Origin: Glandiceps talaboti
Taxonomy: Eukaryota > Hemichordata > Enteropneusta > Spengelidae
Direction: 5' to 3'
DNA: 64,000 nt
Assembly: GCF_964340395.1 (NCBI RefSeq)
Contig: NC_135556.1
Span: forward strand, 13,527,410-13,591,409
Position numbers and translations under genes: made by a program. Of this stretch, positions 37,001 through 60,652 are shown one piece after another. Position 1 is the stretch's first letter. Each line of letters begins with the position of its first letter. The notes below the pieces were generated by a model that saw only the letters and a program-made list of their open reading frames with translations, had not been told where the DNA came from and did no database searches.

Positions 37001-40000
37001 TTATTATTAAAATAATATCAGTTCGATTAGCAACGTCCATATACGTAGAATTTATACAAGACAATCGTGAAATCCATAGTGTTTTTTGAGATATAGATAT
37101 ACAGACACACACACACACAGACAAGCACACACATATAGACGAGCGAAAGGCATTAACTTCTAATACTGGAGCTAATATGAGTATGGTCTAATGAGCTTAT
37201 TTTCAATGAACCGCATAACTATGACCGTATATAAAATAGTGTCTATAACAATACTTACCACTTAGGATCTGATCCTGCCAATAACAGTGCTCTTAGAGCA
37301 ATCCGACGATGAAGTTGATACTTTTCAACTCCTGATACAATTATTATAATCCCGAGAAAGAGCACCAGGAAGTCAAACATATAGAATTCGACCACTTCTG
37401 TCATTGGTAGAAGTTCAAGGATTGGTAGCAAACATGTCAGCATTATACCAGTCACCGGTAAAGGTGTGGCTAGGGTCACCCAGAAACAGGTAACCAGAAG
37501 TACAACGAATCCACATCTTGCTGGCTTTAATCATGACAAGAAGAGAAATGAAAATACCTTGGTGTTTAATGCATTGCAATATGATTGTCATCAAACAGAA
37601 AAGAACTACATGCATACAGTATAATTTGGATTGCATATATTTGATAAATAATATGCATCTTTTCAATATTTCAATTAATCTCTTTACCTAAACGAGGGCT
37701 CGAAATGCATGTGACAAAAAAAACCCAAGCCGTTCAAGCATGGGGTTGGGATGTTGACCTCTGTCTTGAAATTCACCCATGTAGTCTTTGGGAGTTCTGG
37801 CATTCTACGCCAATTAGATCCGAACACGTATATAACTAATGCTGTGCTATCATATAAATTCGGTGTGGTTGTAGCAGTGGGAAACAACAAATTATTGATG
37901 TGGTGGCAGAGATGACGTCGAGTCCTTTAATCTGGGACTATGTCCCATTTCAAGTCTGATAACATTTTTAATCTCCTTGAGGGGGACTCTCACAATGGGT
38001 TCGGTCTGTCCATCTGTATCTCCATCTGTCCGTCCGTTCATCCATGTGTTTGTGCTTGCGTTCGTGTATCTGATTTTGATATGTCATTTCTCACACATGG
38101 AATATCGATTTCATTCACTCCTAGCACAAGGGTGACATATCATATAGGACAAATGCAAGTCACATTGTATTGCTACATATGTAAATTGAATGGTGGCCAT
38201 ATGTGTAAGTTAAAAATCGATATTCAATGAATAATTCAAAAAAATTAATACATAGAACTGTATTCAAGTGTCTACCACCATATTATTAGATCCTGATTTC
38301 GTTTCATACAGTGACATTTCATGTTGACTTCCGGGATAGATTATCAAAATTAAACCAAGATTAAAATCCGAGATCACGATGATGGCCATTATGCAAGATG
38401 ACTTTGACCGTGTAACACGCTAATTAATTGCCTATTACACTGCCATTTTAGATCTCTAAATGTTTGACTACAGTATTACGAATACAGTGAATTTCACAAT
38501 ACTGTTCAGCTTTTCTGTTTGATACAACCATGCAGAAATCAACAAGAAACTGCGTAGTTATGCACACTTCAATAGCAATTTTGCTACTTTTAGTCTGAAA
38601 TAAACCATTTAAATGTACTACAACTCCATGTAGACGTTCGGGCGCCAATGTTTTTATTTGTATCAAACACCCGATGAAGGGTGCATAAAATATCCTTTGC
38701 GGTGTTCATTTGATGTCTGTATAGTGGCACATGTAGTTCTTTCCACTTAGACAGAATGTAGCAGTAAACTGCACTCATTCAATGTTGCTATCTCAAAGTG
38801 TCGCATGTCCAGTTTCTTATTCGTTTTTCCTTGGTTGTATCAAACAGGAAAGCTGAATGGTGTTGTGAAGTACGCTGTATATAGAAACACAATTCTGTCA
38901 AAACTGTTGAGGAAAATAAATAGCGTTTTGAGACTGTATTCGCGAAAAATTTGTCTTGGTACATGTAGGGACGTGCAAAGACCATCTACCAAAACAGCTG
39001 TCAAGCACACGAACGCATGCGCCACCACTGTGACGATGTTAACGTTTAGTCTGTAAACTATTGTCACAGTGACTGTCGGTGTGCTATTAACACTCCTAAT
39101 GTCCCTGTCATTTCAAAAACTATAAATTGTGACAAAGAAGCGAGGCAGGAAAGGCTAAAATAATATTTTATAGACTCTTATAATGTTACGAAATACAAAA
39201 CAAGGCATATTGACCTTGTCCTCTACTTGCATTTTATCTACTGCAGCAGGTTGTGCTTTGATTTTTTTTTACGTTTATAGACCTTATCTTCAACTCTGAT
39301 ATATGATCACAGCTTATCGATTCTATCGATTCAAGCTTTAAGTGCGTAAACAGGTACAAGGCACGAATGGCGACCATTCTGTTAAGGTTTAGTACTACAG
39401 TTTGTCAGCGATTGACTTTAACTATTCGATATTTTGCGATAGTCGAGATAGTCATAAACACTTGATGCTATTGTGTACTGTTTGTACGAGGTCATCAAGG
39501 GCGACAACATACGTCGACTGTTTCCTCGAGGGACTGTGGGTCACGCCAATACAAATTGAATCCCGGGGGTCAGAGTCTCTGGGGACAACGTCAGCATTGG
39601 TGTGATCCAAGTGACTGAGGGCGAGTTAAGTCAACATGATTGTTTTTTATGATAAACCAAATACACCTACGCGCTATGTACACTGTTCAGTCGAGATAGG
39701 TCGAGCATACAACGGCACAGCTTAAGTTTGTTTTCGAAACAACACTTGAATCTTCAAGACCCTACTCCTATAATTAAATACCCAGTCTGTTTATTTTCAC
39801 ACTAGTTTTCAGACACAAGAATGGAAGTTTTTTGTCAGAATATTCCACTAGTATCTGTACCGCTTACGCCATATTCAACCTCTTTTAAAGGTACGTGTGC
39901 ATCATGTTCATTGACGTCATTATACACTTAGTGTTTTAGTTGTGATAAATTGTACAGTAGCTACGAAAAGTTGTATTACTTAAATTGCACTGTCAGTCAT

Positions 40001-40243
40001 CAAGATCATCAAGATAACTGTTGTGTTTTGTCATTCCCAATGCACTTTATTTTCTACGCCTTTGTGTAAACACCTGACAGAGAAAGTGTCACGTGAAAGT
40101 TATAAGGGTTACTTAAAATCGCTTACCTGAGAGTCGAAGTTGAATATAAGTATAGGACTAAGCAGCAATGGAGTCAGTATAATGATCAAAATATCACGTT
40201 TGTACCATAGGTATCTGCAAATATCCTTTGCGTTTGCACCCAT
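29552..40243 (-). CDS. SLC13-like: SLC13-family carrier, copy D (complete, 13 exons, 622 aa)
   Basis: Complete gene. Exons in coding order: 40127-40243, 37259-37524, 36617-36758, 35869-35975, 35551-35760, 34381-34500, 33483-33608, 32811-32915, 32493-32578, 32091-32203, 31118-31279, 30064-30201, 29552-29728; total 1869 nt in frame. The start MGANAKDICRYLW is identical to copy E. Helices, the charged exon 4 loop (ending SIEMEVRENGNIE) and the C-terminal sequons NET and NIT match the other copies. Signature sites: ILN-L in exon 3, FGTLIQ in exon 5, TAG in exon 11, AGNLSN in exon 12. Exon 10 reads LLVWK where copies A, C and E and human SLC13A5 have LLDWK. Intron 9 has a GC donor (32491-32492). 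Closest relative in the window is copy E, with which it shares introns and flanks. Confidence 0.93.
30533..31047. repeat. (GACT)n/(GTCT)n/(CT)n compound satellite in copy D intron 11
   Basis: Several blocks of GACT and GTCT units separated by short unique linkers such as CTCATTCC, ending in about 17 CT units (31013-31047), 70 bases from exon 11. The linker recurrence suggests a higher-order tandem unit of roughly 110-130 bp. Confidence 0.93.
33789..33955. repeat. (ATTC)n and (CATA)n microsatellites in copy D intron 6
   Basis: About nine ATTC units, then degenerate CACA/CATA, then about 13 CATA units (33899-33954). Copy E has a CATA array in the same intron. Confidence 0.95.
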
Positions 40244-40594
40244 GTTGCTTCGTTCGGAGAAGGGCTAAAAGAATGCTGGGTCAAACAAACGTCTCCATAC
40301 AATTTATGATGCCCATTTAATGAGGGAGCTCGAGAGTGATTGATATGCGAAAGATCGCGTACATGAGATTTGTATCATTGTTGACACCTGACACATCATA
40401 CCTTATTTTATCACGAGTATATTGAATATTAGGTGATAATTGCTAAAAACCGAAGATTGTGTTGTATATGGTGTCAACCAATAGCCACTTTGTTGGATGA
40501 CAAAATTTCGCATTTGGTTATTTAAAACAACGTGATAATTTAGAACCTCTTTTAAAATTAATTAGTCATGTGATTCACTAACATTATATACTGT

Positions 40595-40670
40595 AGGAAA
40601 TATTCATGGTTACAGCCACGCGTAACCAAGAAACGTAATCGGTTACTTTGATCTGAAGTCATAAAACATT
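40595..40670 (-). promoter_or_regulatory. Conserved upstream block of copy D
   Basis: Lies 350-430 bases upstream of the copy D ATG and contains GGAAATATTCATGGTTAC and CATAAAACATTTACGAG, matching the blocks of copies C and E in order and spacing. Confidence 0.5.
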
Positions 40671-41079
40671 TACGAGTTTTGTTGACTTTTGTTTGAGCAT
40701 TAGCCAAAAAAGAAGAAGAAAAGATTTGCTGCTGGTCAGGACAATTGTCTGACGTGGTGCAACGACACGATAGGTGTTTAATATTCTCAACAAACCTGTC
40801 ACTCAATCTTCTATTTATGACAGTTACTGTTCTTTTTATGTAGTACTTTTAGAGCAAGTGTGATGTCTTCACTGAATTAGCAATTAATGTAGGGAGGATT
40901 ATTGTTGTTCCCCCCGGATCTGCAGACTGCATGGACTGGACAAACACGAAAAATATCGATGTGGGGTATTAAAGTGATGCGCGCACTGACCAGAAACAAT
41001 AAATTATTATTCTTTTTTGTCTTTTTGGCCTTAGTTACGACGTTACTTTTACTGAAGCAATTTCGTCCTTTTTATTACC

Positions 41080-41420
41080 TTCCGTAAGGAAGGTTTTGTA
41101 TTAGTGTTGAAAAGTCTGTGTGTGTGTCTGTGTGAGTCACCATTTTCTAAAAAACGACTAGCTCAATTCAAACGTAATTTTGTAGACATGTTCCATACGG
41201 TAATGGCAAGAACTGATTAGGTTTTGGTAAACCTCCATGAATATTAATGAGCAATTTACGTAATTAATGGTTTTCTGTAATTGGGCTATATCTCAAGAAT
41301 GCACGCTTCAAATTCATTGACTTTTTACATGCATTTGCGATACCAAAGCGCATCTGTCCTGAAAATATTATCGATTTAGCTTTTAGTTTTAATGAGTTAT
41401 TGGCATATTTCGGTAATTAG
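41080..41420. repeat. Dispersed repeat R1, second copy
   Basis: Same family as 18612-19075, with TTCCGTAAGGAAG, TAGCTCAATTCAAACG, GGTAATGGCAAGAACTG and TACATGCATTTGCGATACC. It sits between a short duplicate of the R2 start (about 40870-41050, sharing AGCAATTAATGTAGGGAG) and the main R2 copy, which suggests insertion into or next to R2. Confidence 0.65.
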
Positions 41421-41519
41421 AGGTGGTGGCCACACAAAAGAATGTTGTTGTTTCTGGTCAGGAAACGTTGCCCAATTTCTGCAGTTGTCTTCCCTGAAGT
41501 AGCAATTAATGTAGGGAGA

Positions 41520-42598
41520 GTTATTTTGTGTTTTCCCTTTGATTGGCATGGCACTCTGCATTTTGTGGACAAACACGAGAAAAAAGAAGATCGAGGCTGG
41601 GTATTTAAGTGATGCAAACTCACCGGAAAACTATTTTATTTTTGGCCTTAAAATAGGTTTACAGTTGATGCGGATTTCACAAACACGTGAAATATTTATC
41701 ATCGTTTCAATTTCGTCAAATATGGACATATCATTTTCAAATTTCACACACTAATGCACAGATGAATACAGAGAAGTCATATCTTTTTAGATTTTCGATT
41801 AGAAGTTTAGGAAGTATTATATTGACCTCGAATTGTCTCCTTTTTACCGTGTTCTTTTCCGATTTCTCCCGATAACATACTACCGCTGTTTGTTGCAAGG
41901 CTTGCAATCGTTTATGTAGCTCGGTATCTCAGGAAATAAATACTCTCACATATTTATCAAGTGTAATAATCTATCATTTATACTGAAATGTATGTGGTCA
42001 AAATATGGAAAATAGACCAAGCCTAGCCTACGAAGAAAGTTTTGTAAAAATGTATCAACATTAATGACCTATAAATTGACCTCTATATAATTAGTGTACA
42101 GCGCCACTCAACAAAATCTTGACAATTTTCCCATAGTGATTAAAGGAGTGTGTGAAATAGTCTACATGCGACGAGTAGACAAACCGACCTGTAAACTCGT
42201 GGTGGGACAGAATGAAGTTCAATACGCAGATGCCAATGGTTGTGTTATTGGACAAAAACTATATGTGAAAAAGTTGATGAAATTGGAAGCAGACTCGTAT
42301 AGGATTTGGAGCAGATGATGGTACGTAATTATAGCAATGTTATGTGAATTTGAATTTCGTTTATTATTTGCCGTGGAAACAGGTGTGCATATCCCGGTAT
42401 GATCACGAAAGCCGAGTGAAGTTGAGGATGGCAAGATTTCCTGGGCTGAGAATAGGAGGCGGGCATTTGAACAACATTTTTGACAACTAAATTTAATTGG
42501 GACTTGAAAAATCACAGATATAGAGCTAAATTCCATGCATAAATCATGAAATTGCAAGACTACAATTACCCTTACAGAAAGCATTCAGTTTAAATCTG
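41520..42598 (+). repeat. Dispersed repeat R2, copy 1
   Basis: About 1.08 kb whose inverted copy lies at 59622-60575. Shared words are AGATTTTCGATTAGAAGTTT, TCAACAAAATCTTGACAATT, GAATAGGAGGCGGGCATTT and CACAGATATAGAGCTAAATT. Copy 1 has about 150 extra bases around 42215-42385. No protein recognised and no clear terminal repeats. Confidence 0.75.
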
Positions 42599-42599
42599 G

Positions 42600-45149
42600 T
42601 TGTCAAATAATAGAATGACAGGCATGCGCATACCGCCCTATAACTAGTTAAGGACAAGGTCCAACTGTTAATGCGTTGATACGTTATTGACATTTGGAGT
42701 TATTCAACTAGACATTATTTATTTTGTTGCAGGTAGTGCTTAGTAGCTGCCATAACGTTTTCTTTTAAATTGAAGGCGGAACTCTTTGTTGGGAACAGTC
42801 TGTTTAGTTTGGTGTTGACGTGGACGGGAGCACAAAGTTTGAGTCATTCAAATGGCTTGGGTTACACGCTGTGCCATGGAAAATAAAAATAAAAAGTCGA
42901 TGCTTGAAACTACATTAGTGGTGAAAAATACTGATATCACTTTCACCTTGCTTTGTTTGGAGGCGTACACCGACTAGTATTATATTCCAGTGTACAAACA
43001 CGATATCGTGAATCAATGAATTATTCGACCATGTGTACTATAGTCAAGCTTGTACGTGACACATACTCGTTAAAAAGGTGGTGACGCCTGATGACCCACA
43101 GCAGCGATGGTCACAGCACACCTGACATCTAATATATAGTTACTTTGAAAACTTTGACATACAAGATATACGCTTGCTCTTTTGTCCTTGTGTTACGATT
43201 ATATTTGTATGGTGTAGGTCAAACTGCCCAACCGTAGAATATACTAGAAAGTTCCAACTGTATCATGAAATATTTATCCTTGACCTAGGTTTTTTTTAAC
43301 CCTTCAAGCAATGTCATCCAAGTACGTTCTTCCGATATTGTGTTAGTCATCAAGACATGTAGATCATGCAATTAGCCCCCAAGCAACTTCTTCTAAAGTA
43401 TGTGTACATTAGTGCAAGCGGCATATGTGACAACGCAGTAGACAGTTCTGAAAATCTGGATCAACATGCAAACCGTTTATTAAGGCTGAGATACATAACT
43501 CAGTCTCGATCACTTTAGTTTTTCGAAAGTTTTGAGGTAAACTCTGAGTCGTTCGGCGATTGTGGAACTTGAAGGCAATGAGTGTGATAACGGGAAAAAA
43601 TCACACAACGGGAGTCATGCAAGATTATACATACACCATGTTTTGTATTTTGACATACATACGTGTATTAACTTTAATTATAGTCAGTGAAACGTAGTTG
43701 AACTTTGAACTCTGAGCAGAGGAAGGTTCATTTGCATTCTGACCCAAGTGATTGAACCCAAAGAGTTATAATAAAAAGCGGCACATTTACTACATCTCGT
43801 AAACGTCTAATGAGCACTCACCATAGCAGTCACCAAAACATGTATACATCTGTGGAATTGTACCAAAACAAAACAAAACTTCCAACAAGTTTTCTCTTTC
43901 TGTCCACCAAAATAACGTGCCTCATTAGCATATTTGTTTTAGACATGATGAACAATTTTACTGTTAAATTATGTATGCTTTCTTGGTTAGACGATTACAC
44001 ACATTTGCCTACTCGATCATTCACTTTCACCTCAATCTTCAAGGTCAGCAAAACCTAATCTATACTCCTTCATAGCTATACCATGGACATGCATGAACCA
44101 ATTTCAACAAAAACCTGGCGACAGTGTCTCGCACTATTGTCACTGGTTTAATTCTTACAATATATCAAACAATACATGTATAGCGAACGTTCACACTCTT
44201 TGCAATACAAACTCACATCACTCTTTACCGAGAATATAGAGCACTCCGGTAGTTGCTCGAACACACCGAAATGTATAGTTCACCAGCTTACCTCCAGAGA
44301 TAGTAACTTATCTCAACCCCGTCCCTCCAGATATTTCTTGTCTTTATTATAAAACAATTGTCAATGTGTTTACGTTGCGTAGTTTCTGACATTAGTTAAT
44401 GACGGTATAGCGTCTTCGAATTCTCTATGATACAAGGTAGAGTCATCGGTGTGTTTAACAGAATCTCACCTTAAATGTGAACTCACCAGAATTCAAAACC
44501 ACATGCATTGCCAAATTGATGCTTATCGTAAAAACCGTGGCCACATGCTTTCATATATCATCATGGTGATAAGTGAGTGGGATTGTTTTTACACTGAACA
44601 GATCACAATATGTAAACGCCTATTTTTTTTCGTATCAAAGCCATTGTTGAAACTATTTGTCTAGTAGCTCAATATTAGAAGTGAATTTAAGAACCTTTTA
44701 GGCAAGGGGACAAAATTGTCGAAATAATAAATGTTGAAATATTGGTTGGTGATATTTTCACGAGATAGCAGTACGCTGACTAACAGCTTTATTTGTTAAA
44801 AGGCGCATTTGTCTTAGTTTATCAAATAATTAGAAATTCAAATTGCACATTATGCTAACATTACCAAAGGCTAACCTGCATGTTAAACCATAAACCTTGA
44901 CCTTGACTTTCTTCTTTAGGATAAATCATCAAAACTCTATATGAAGCAGAATGTTGCTATTGTTAAATTTTAAATAAGACTATTGTTCACTTCGGTAATG
45001 TTATTAGTCACCACTATTCAAACTCGTACAAGAGCCATTTGTCTCTTTGGTATTTTAGTTTGATCTTGTCCCACATATACACCTTAAAAAGATATAATAA
45101 TACCGTAAAACATTTAAGCCGTCGTGACAGAAAACAAACAGTATTATTT
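42600..45149. other. Spacer between copy D 5' flank and copy E 3' end
   Basis: No gene recognised. About 42900-43800 is homologous to about 56090-56880 upstream of copy E (both hold CACCTTGCTTTGTT then GGAGGC and TACACCGAC). From about 43960 the DNA matches the C/D spacer at about 28430-29420, which puts a duplication junction near 43.9 kb. Confidence 0.55.
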
Positions 45150-55204
<10,055 letters not shown>

Positions 55205-55244
55205 GTTGCTTCGTTCGGAGAAGGGCTAAACACAATGAATTAAA

Positions 55245-55273
55245 ACCAAACCAAACCAAACCAAACCAAACCA
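55245..55273. repeat. (AACCA)n short tandem repeat in copy E 5' region
   Basis: About six AACCA units in the DNA immediately upstream of the ATG exon. Confidence 0.9.
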
Positions 55274-55572
55274 ACGTCGACTGCATACAATTAAAGGTGC
55301 ACGTTTTATGAGAGAGAAAGAAAGAGAGAGTGATTGATAGCCAAACAATCAAGTATTGTTGAAACCCTGACCTTATTCTGTCAAAGTATAGGTCACCTGT
55401 GGTAAATGCCAGAACAGTGAATGTTATATTACATTTGGTTTCAACTCAGTGAACAAACACTTTGGCGCATGTCTACGTTCTGCAGTTTTGATCTAAATCA
55501 TCACGATAATTTCGATCTCCTGTTCAAGTTACTTGTGTGATGATGAACTGACTAACGTAGGACACAATATTG

Positions 55573-55655
55573 CGGGAAATATTCAAGGTTGCAGCCAGAC
55601 GGCACTAGACATCGTATTTTGATTACTCTGGTATGAAGTCGTAAAACATTTACGA
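55573..55655 (-). promoter_or_regulatory. Conserved upstream block of copy E
   Basis: Lies 370-450 bases upstream of the copy E ATG. Contains GGGAAATATTCAAGGTTGC and TTACTCTGGTATGAAGTC, the best match to the block in C and relic B. Confidence 0.5.
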
Positions 55656-55699
55656 GATTGCTTTGAATTTAAAAAAAAAAAATCGTAACAACAGTAGTT

Positions 55700-58600
55700 T
55701 TCCTAACGTAATTTCGTCTTTTTTCTGTGTGAAAGAGTCAATGCTAGCCTTTTTGTTTCCATTTAGGACAGGGCTAGTAAACGGTTCCCTAGATTCGTCA
55801 AGGGCACAGTGGACGTAGATAAAACCGTGCAACAACATGACCTATGCAGGGCATTAGTTAATTGGTCATCGTGGTTAATATTTGCCCTAACGTTTCCTGT
55901 TAATTTGATAACGAAACTCTAAATCTAAGATCTCGGCTTGCTTACTTTGATGGAGGCGATGATTGAAACCTTCTAATCGACCTGTGAATAATTCAATTGG
56001 TCTGGGGTAAACGGCGTACCTACAGTTTATGGAAGACATATATGAAAATAACGAAAACTGACGTTGCTTAAAATGCATTTAGCATTGTAAAGTACCGATC
56101 TCACTGTCACCTTGCTTTGTTAGGAGGCTTACACCGACCGACAACAGATTGACATTGTACAAATACCACTCCTTGTATTTCTTACGTCGACGAATTATAT
56201 GACCAACATGTAATTTGTCAAGGTCAATAAGAGAGTTACAACTGATGACCCCAGCTACGTTGGTCAAGGCACCCAAACACCTGGCTACATCTAATACATG
56301 GTCAATTTAAATGGAGAGCTTTGGTAGCCAAGATACATACACTTGCTTTTTTGACCGAGTGGATAGGAGTATTGTGTTACGACTATATATTTGAGTCAAA
56401 TGCAAATTGTTGGTACCAATTATTCCAAAGTTGACCCATTTCCCGGTCAATTCAAACTGTGCTGCCGTCGGGACAAGTGTTGAGGTGGTCAATCGACAAG
56501 TTGTCGTTATTTTCTTTCCCTTCATAGGATAATACTAAAGCTTGTCAAATATTTAATTTGTTATCGACATACCGTATAGGGTTTAGGACAAACTGTCCAA
56601 TTGAAGAAAAATCATACCTGTGTGCATCATTTGAACTTGACATGGTTTTTTTCACAATTCTTTCAAGCAACTTCATTCAAGTACAGAACAGATCTAGAGG
56701 CTGTGATAACCAGACAACTACACAATTCAAGTCATACAAGATTTTAATCAATAGTCTCCATGTTTGTATTCCGACATATATCTGTATTTGCAGACACTCG
56801 GTTTAACTTTGAGTTGTAGTGGAAAGTCTGTTTGCATTCCGAGTCAGTTCATTGTGATCTCGGGGAATGAAGCCAAATCACGTCAGGCAAACAATCACCA
56901 TATCCTGTGCAACATGCAAGCCGCTGACATCATTCAAAACAGAAAATTTGTTGTTGTTTTTCCTTTTTTTGGTCTATGTATATAATCAAAAGACGCACTG
57001 GCAAAACTTGTCCAATATTGCATACACAAGCCAATGCATATTGTCTGACCTCAAGGTACGGCCTCTGAATTGCCCTACGTGTTGGAGTGGTAATAAATGT
57101 CGAGGCTAAACCAGCAATACAAGACAGAGTAGCCCTTCTGGTCAAGGTAACTAATTACTCACAATTTTCTAATACCGTGGCGATACGGTTAGATATTCAA
57201 ACTGTACATTAGATGGTACATGTTGTACGTGGGTTCAGAAGTTATCGTTAACTTGAAGCCTTGTCACACAGGGTGTCTTGCTTAGTCAGAACTAGTCAGA
57301 AAAATTATGATCTTCTTTATCCTTAAATGCGTTCATCAGGTTGGTAAAACTCTTAGTTCTTGTAACATGACCAATGGATCTAATTGACTAATTACTAGTA
57401 ACATTAATTTCGCCTGTTCGACATGTTTCGTCAAACTGCCCGCTGGGTAAAGCCTAGTCTATCAGCTAGCCCTCGGATGTTCTTCCGATAAAATACGACA
57501 CACAGCCGAACAACGCTATCGAGGATGGAACATCCGTGTTCGGGCAGGCCCTCACATGCGAACTTCGTTCGCTTATAGTAACTTATAGCATCGAAAGAAA
57601 GCCCGAACGTCTAGCAGCAAGACTAGGTAAAGCCATCAAACGAACCTGACCTGTACATACGAAACGCTACTCATATGTAATTAGAACCCTTTGTCGTGTA
57701 CCATAACTAACTATTATTATGCATGGTCGTTCTTGATATATATCCTGCATTCAGGGCAAGTGACGATTAATGACTATGTACATTGTACAATATGTTTAGT
57801 ATTATGTTGCTAAACACTGTGTATGTCTAACTTTGCCGAAATTGCGAACGCGAATCATTACAACACTGATTTATCACAGTGTTGTTAAAGCAATACTGTC
57901 ATGTTGTTATCACAAAGTCAATAAACTGTTTACTAAGGTAATTTCTTCCCTTCGTGTAGAGTAAGCTATGGCCAGAGTCTTCACAAGCCTTGTCGTCAAG
58001 TATTTTACTTTTCATTGATAGATCCGACAATGATGTCACGAATGCATGTCGGGTCGGGGTCAATCATAAACTAGCAAGGTCAAATGATAGTATCTTAAAA
58101 GAACTCGGGCAAACCCTTGCCGCAATAAATTCTCGTGGTAGGATTTCAATAATAATTCGATGAATGAACCAGGACCTACTCTATAATAATGGTAATACAA
58201 TTTAACAAATAAAGTGGTTTTTTTTAGGTTTTTTTTTTTTTTTTTTTTAGATGTGTGATATTGAACATCCTTTGGTATGATTTTAAGCTAATACATTGTA
58301 TTAAAAGAAGGTACGATTCAAACCCTGATTCATCAAGGTTATCTTCCCTGGACAGTAGATTAAATCAAACATTATCACTTTACTAGCTTCCCTAGTAAAT
58401 GCAAACATTGTCGTTCAAATAAACCCCTGTGATCGTCCACGTACACTAAATTATCCACGTGGCCTAACTAGAATGTTTGAGGGCGTCTTTACTTACGCTC
58501 AGCATAGGAGCACTGATACTAGATATTTTGATGATTGTTTTGACGAGAGTAGAGTGGATTGCATGTATACAACCTCACTTTGAACTGCTGATGAGTCCAC

Positions 58601-59620
58601 GACCAGCAAGCATGTGATCAAAAATTAGAATCGATTTTTGACACTTTCAAATTACTTTGCACCCTATTAATTTTCAATTCCCCCCCCCCCCCCAGATCTA
58701 GATACACGCATGCTAATTAGGTGTAACCTGGACACCATAACATGGGTGGGTCATGTTTTGTCACATATATTAGACAACATGGTCTTTTTTTTCCGATGTA
58801 CAAAGTATTTTGTAATTTTAGGAGCTTGCTGCGTCGCCGTGTTGCTATGCTGTTTTCTTTATTTTATCAAGGAAATCTTGTTTCAATCCCATATCTCAGT
58901 CACTGTAAGCAAAAGACCTTCAAAACATGTCAACATACGCTCGAAGATAAAACACGTCAAAGTGTGACCCACGTTGTACTACTTGTCACATGATATGTCA
59001 CTACAAATCATCCATCACCCTGGGCATATTGACACCTACCCACTCGTACTTTCTAGAGTGAAACCATGGTCAATCAGCAATGTATATGTACAAAGGCTGT
59101 CGATATCAAAAGTCACTGAAGACCTACTTTCCAAGGTCACCATATCGATTGTCCTTTTTTTCAAGCCCCACGCACGCTACATCAGTTACCAAAATAATCA
59201 TCGCAAATTAACAAATCGAATCTCATATCAATTGGTGTGAAAATTAGATTGCCTTCAATAATGCACGTCGTATAATCTATTACAATATAAAAAAAACTAC
59301 ATCCCCTCCCTTCGTGGTGATGCATTTCAAATACATGTAAATATTACATATAGTGTTAAGGAACTTCGGACACAAACGCAGACGCAACACAGACACATGT
59401 ACAGCATGGGAAACCATATAAAAAGCCCACCCACATACATTTGTATAGAAAATACAGCCACATGATTGACTGCAGATCACAATGGGTCCAAATACTGCTT
59501 GACGTCTAATATGGTAAGCATATTTTTGTTTGATCAATCGCGGCCTCATATGTAGCGGGTGAAGACCCTCAGTCATTGGTCCCTTTTCATCAGGGCAATA
59601 ACAAATCCTCTAAAAAAAAA
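55700..59620. other. Long gene-poor interval between copy E and the TMEM86-like gene
   Basis: About 56090-56880 is homologous to the copy D upstream flank. A small inverted-repeat element is at 57453-57627. There are homopolymer runs near 58217-58250 (T) and 58681-58694 (C). I recognised no gene; the open frames here match nothing I know. Confidence 0.5.
57453..57627. mobile_element. 175-bp miniature inverted-repeat element
   Basis: Ends are CCTAGTCT and AGACTAGG, with imperfect extension of the inverted repeats inward (left GCTAGCCCTCGG; right, read inverted, GCTAGACGTTCGG). Both sides are flanked by TAAAG (57448-57452 and 57628-57632), a likely 5-bp target duplication. No coding frame. Confidence 0.6.
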
Positions 59621-59621
59621 A

Positions 59622-60575
59622 CAGATTTAAACTGAATGCCTTCCGTAAGGGTATAGTCTTGCAATTTCATGATTTATGCAAGAAATTTAGCTCTATATCT
59701 GTGATTCGTCAAGTCCCAATGAAAGTTAGTTGTCAAAAATGTTGTTGAAATGCCCGCCTCCTATTCTCAGCACAGGAAAGCTTGCCATACTCGACGTCAC
59801 TCGGCTTTCGTGATCCCCTACATACCCGGGATATGGCATGTGCGTAATGAACTTCCTTCTGTCCCACCACGAGTTTACAAGTCGGTCTGTCTACTCATTG
59901 CATGTAGACTATTTCACATTCCTTTAATCACTACGGGAAAATTGTCAAGATTTTGTTGAGTGGTGCGCCGTCACTGTACATGTACACTAATAATATAGAG
60001 GTCAATGTATAGGTCACCATTATTGATACATTGTCGCGAAATTTTCTTTGTAGGTGAGGCGAGGCGAGGCGTGGTCTATTTTCCATATTTTGACCACACA
60101 CATTTGGGTAACAATTATAGATTATTACACTTGATAAATATGTGAGAGTGTATTTATATCCGGAGATACAGAACTAGATAAATGATTATGTACAAGCCTT
60201 GCAACAAACAGCGGTAGTTTGTTATCGAGAGAAATCGGAAAAGAACACAGGTAAAAAGGAGACGGTTCGAGGTCAATATAATACTTCCTAAACTTCTAAT
60301 CGAAAATCTAAAAAGACACGATTTCTCTTTAATCATCTGCGCATTAGTGTGTGCAATTTGAAAATGATAAGTCCATATTTGACGAAATTGAAATGATGAT
60401 AAATAGTTCACCTGTTTGTGAACTCAGCGCTCATTGTAAACCTATTTTAAGGCCAAGAAAAAAAAAAAGTTTTCTGGTGAGTTTGAATCACTTAAATACC
60501 CTGCCTCGGTCTTCTTTTTTCTCGTGTTTGTCCAGCCAATGCAGAGTGCAGATCCAAGGGAAACACAATATAAGG
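59622..60575 (-). repeat. Dispersed repeat R2, copy 2 (inverted)
   Basis: Inverse of 41520-42598 over nearly its full length, with small insertions and deletions. Both copies end near a TTTAAACTGAATGC segment. It ends about 80 bases before the 97-bp palindrome. Confidence 0.75.
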
Positions 60576-60652
60576 TTGGCACGAAACCCCTGAGTCTTTC
60601 TCAGTGTAGAGCAGCTTACCGTAGCTTCATGGTTTACCTTACATCGACGTAA

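Noticed and set aside
57940-58040. Similarity of CTTCGTGTA...TATGGCCAG to the region upstream of relic B (about 10370), hinting at another relic gene
   Set aside because: Matches are short and scattered, and no exon-like sequence follows.
58710-58967. An 85-codon frame with a hydrophobic stretch
   Set aside because: No recognisable motif, an alternative frame of equal length overlaps it, and no splice context was seen.
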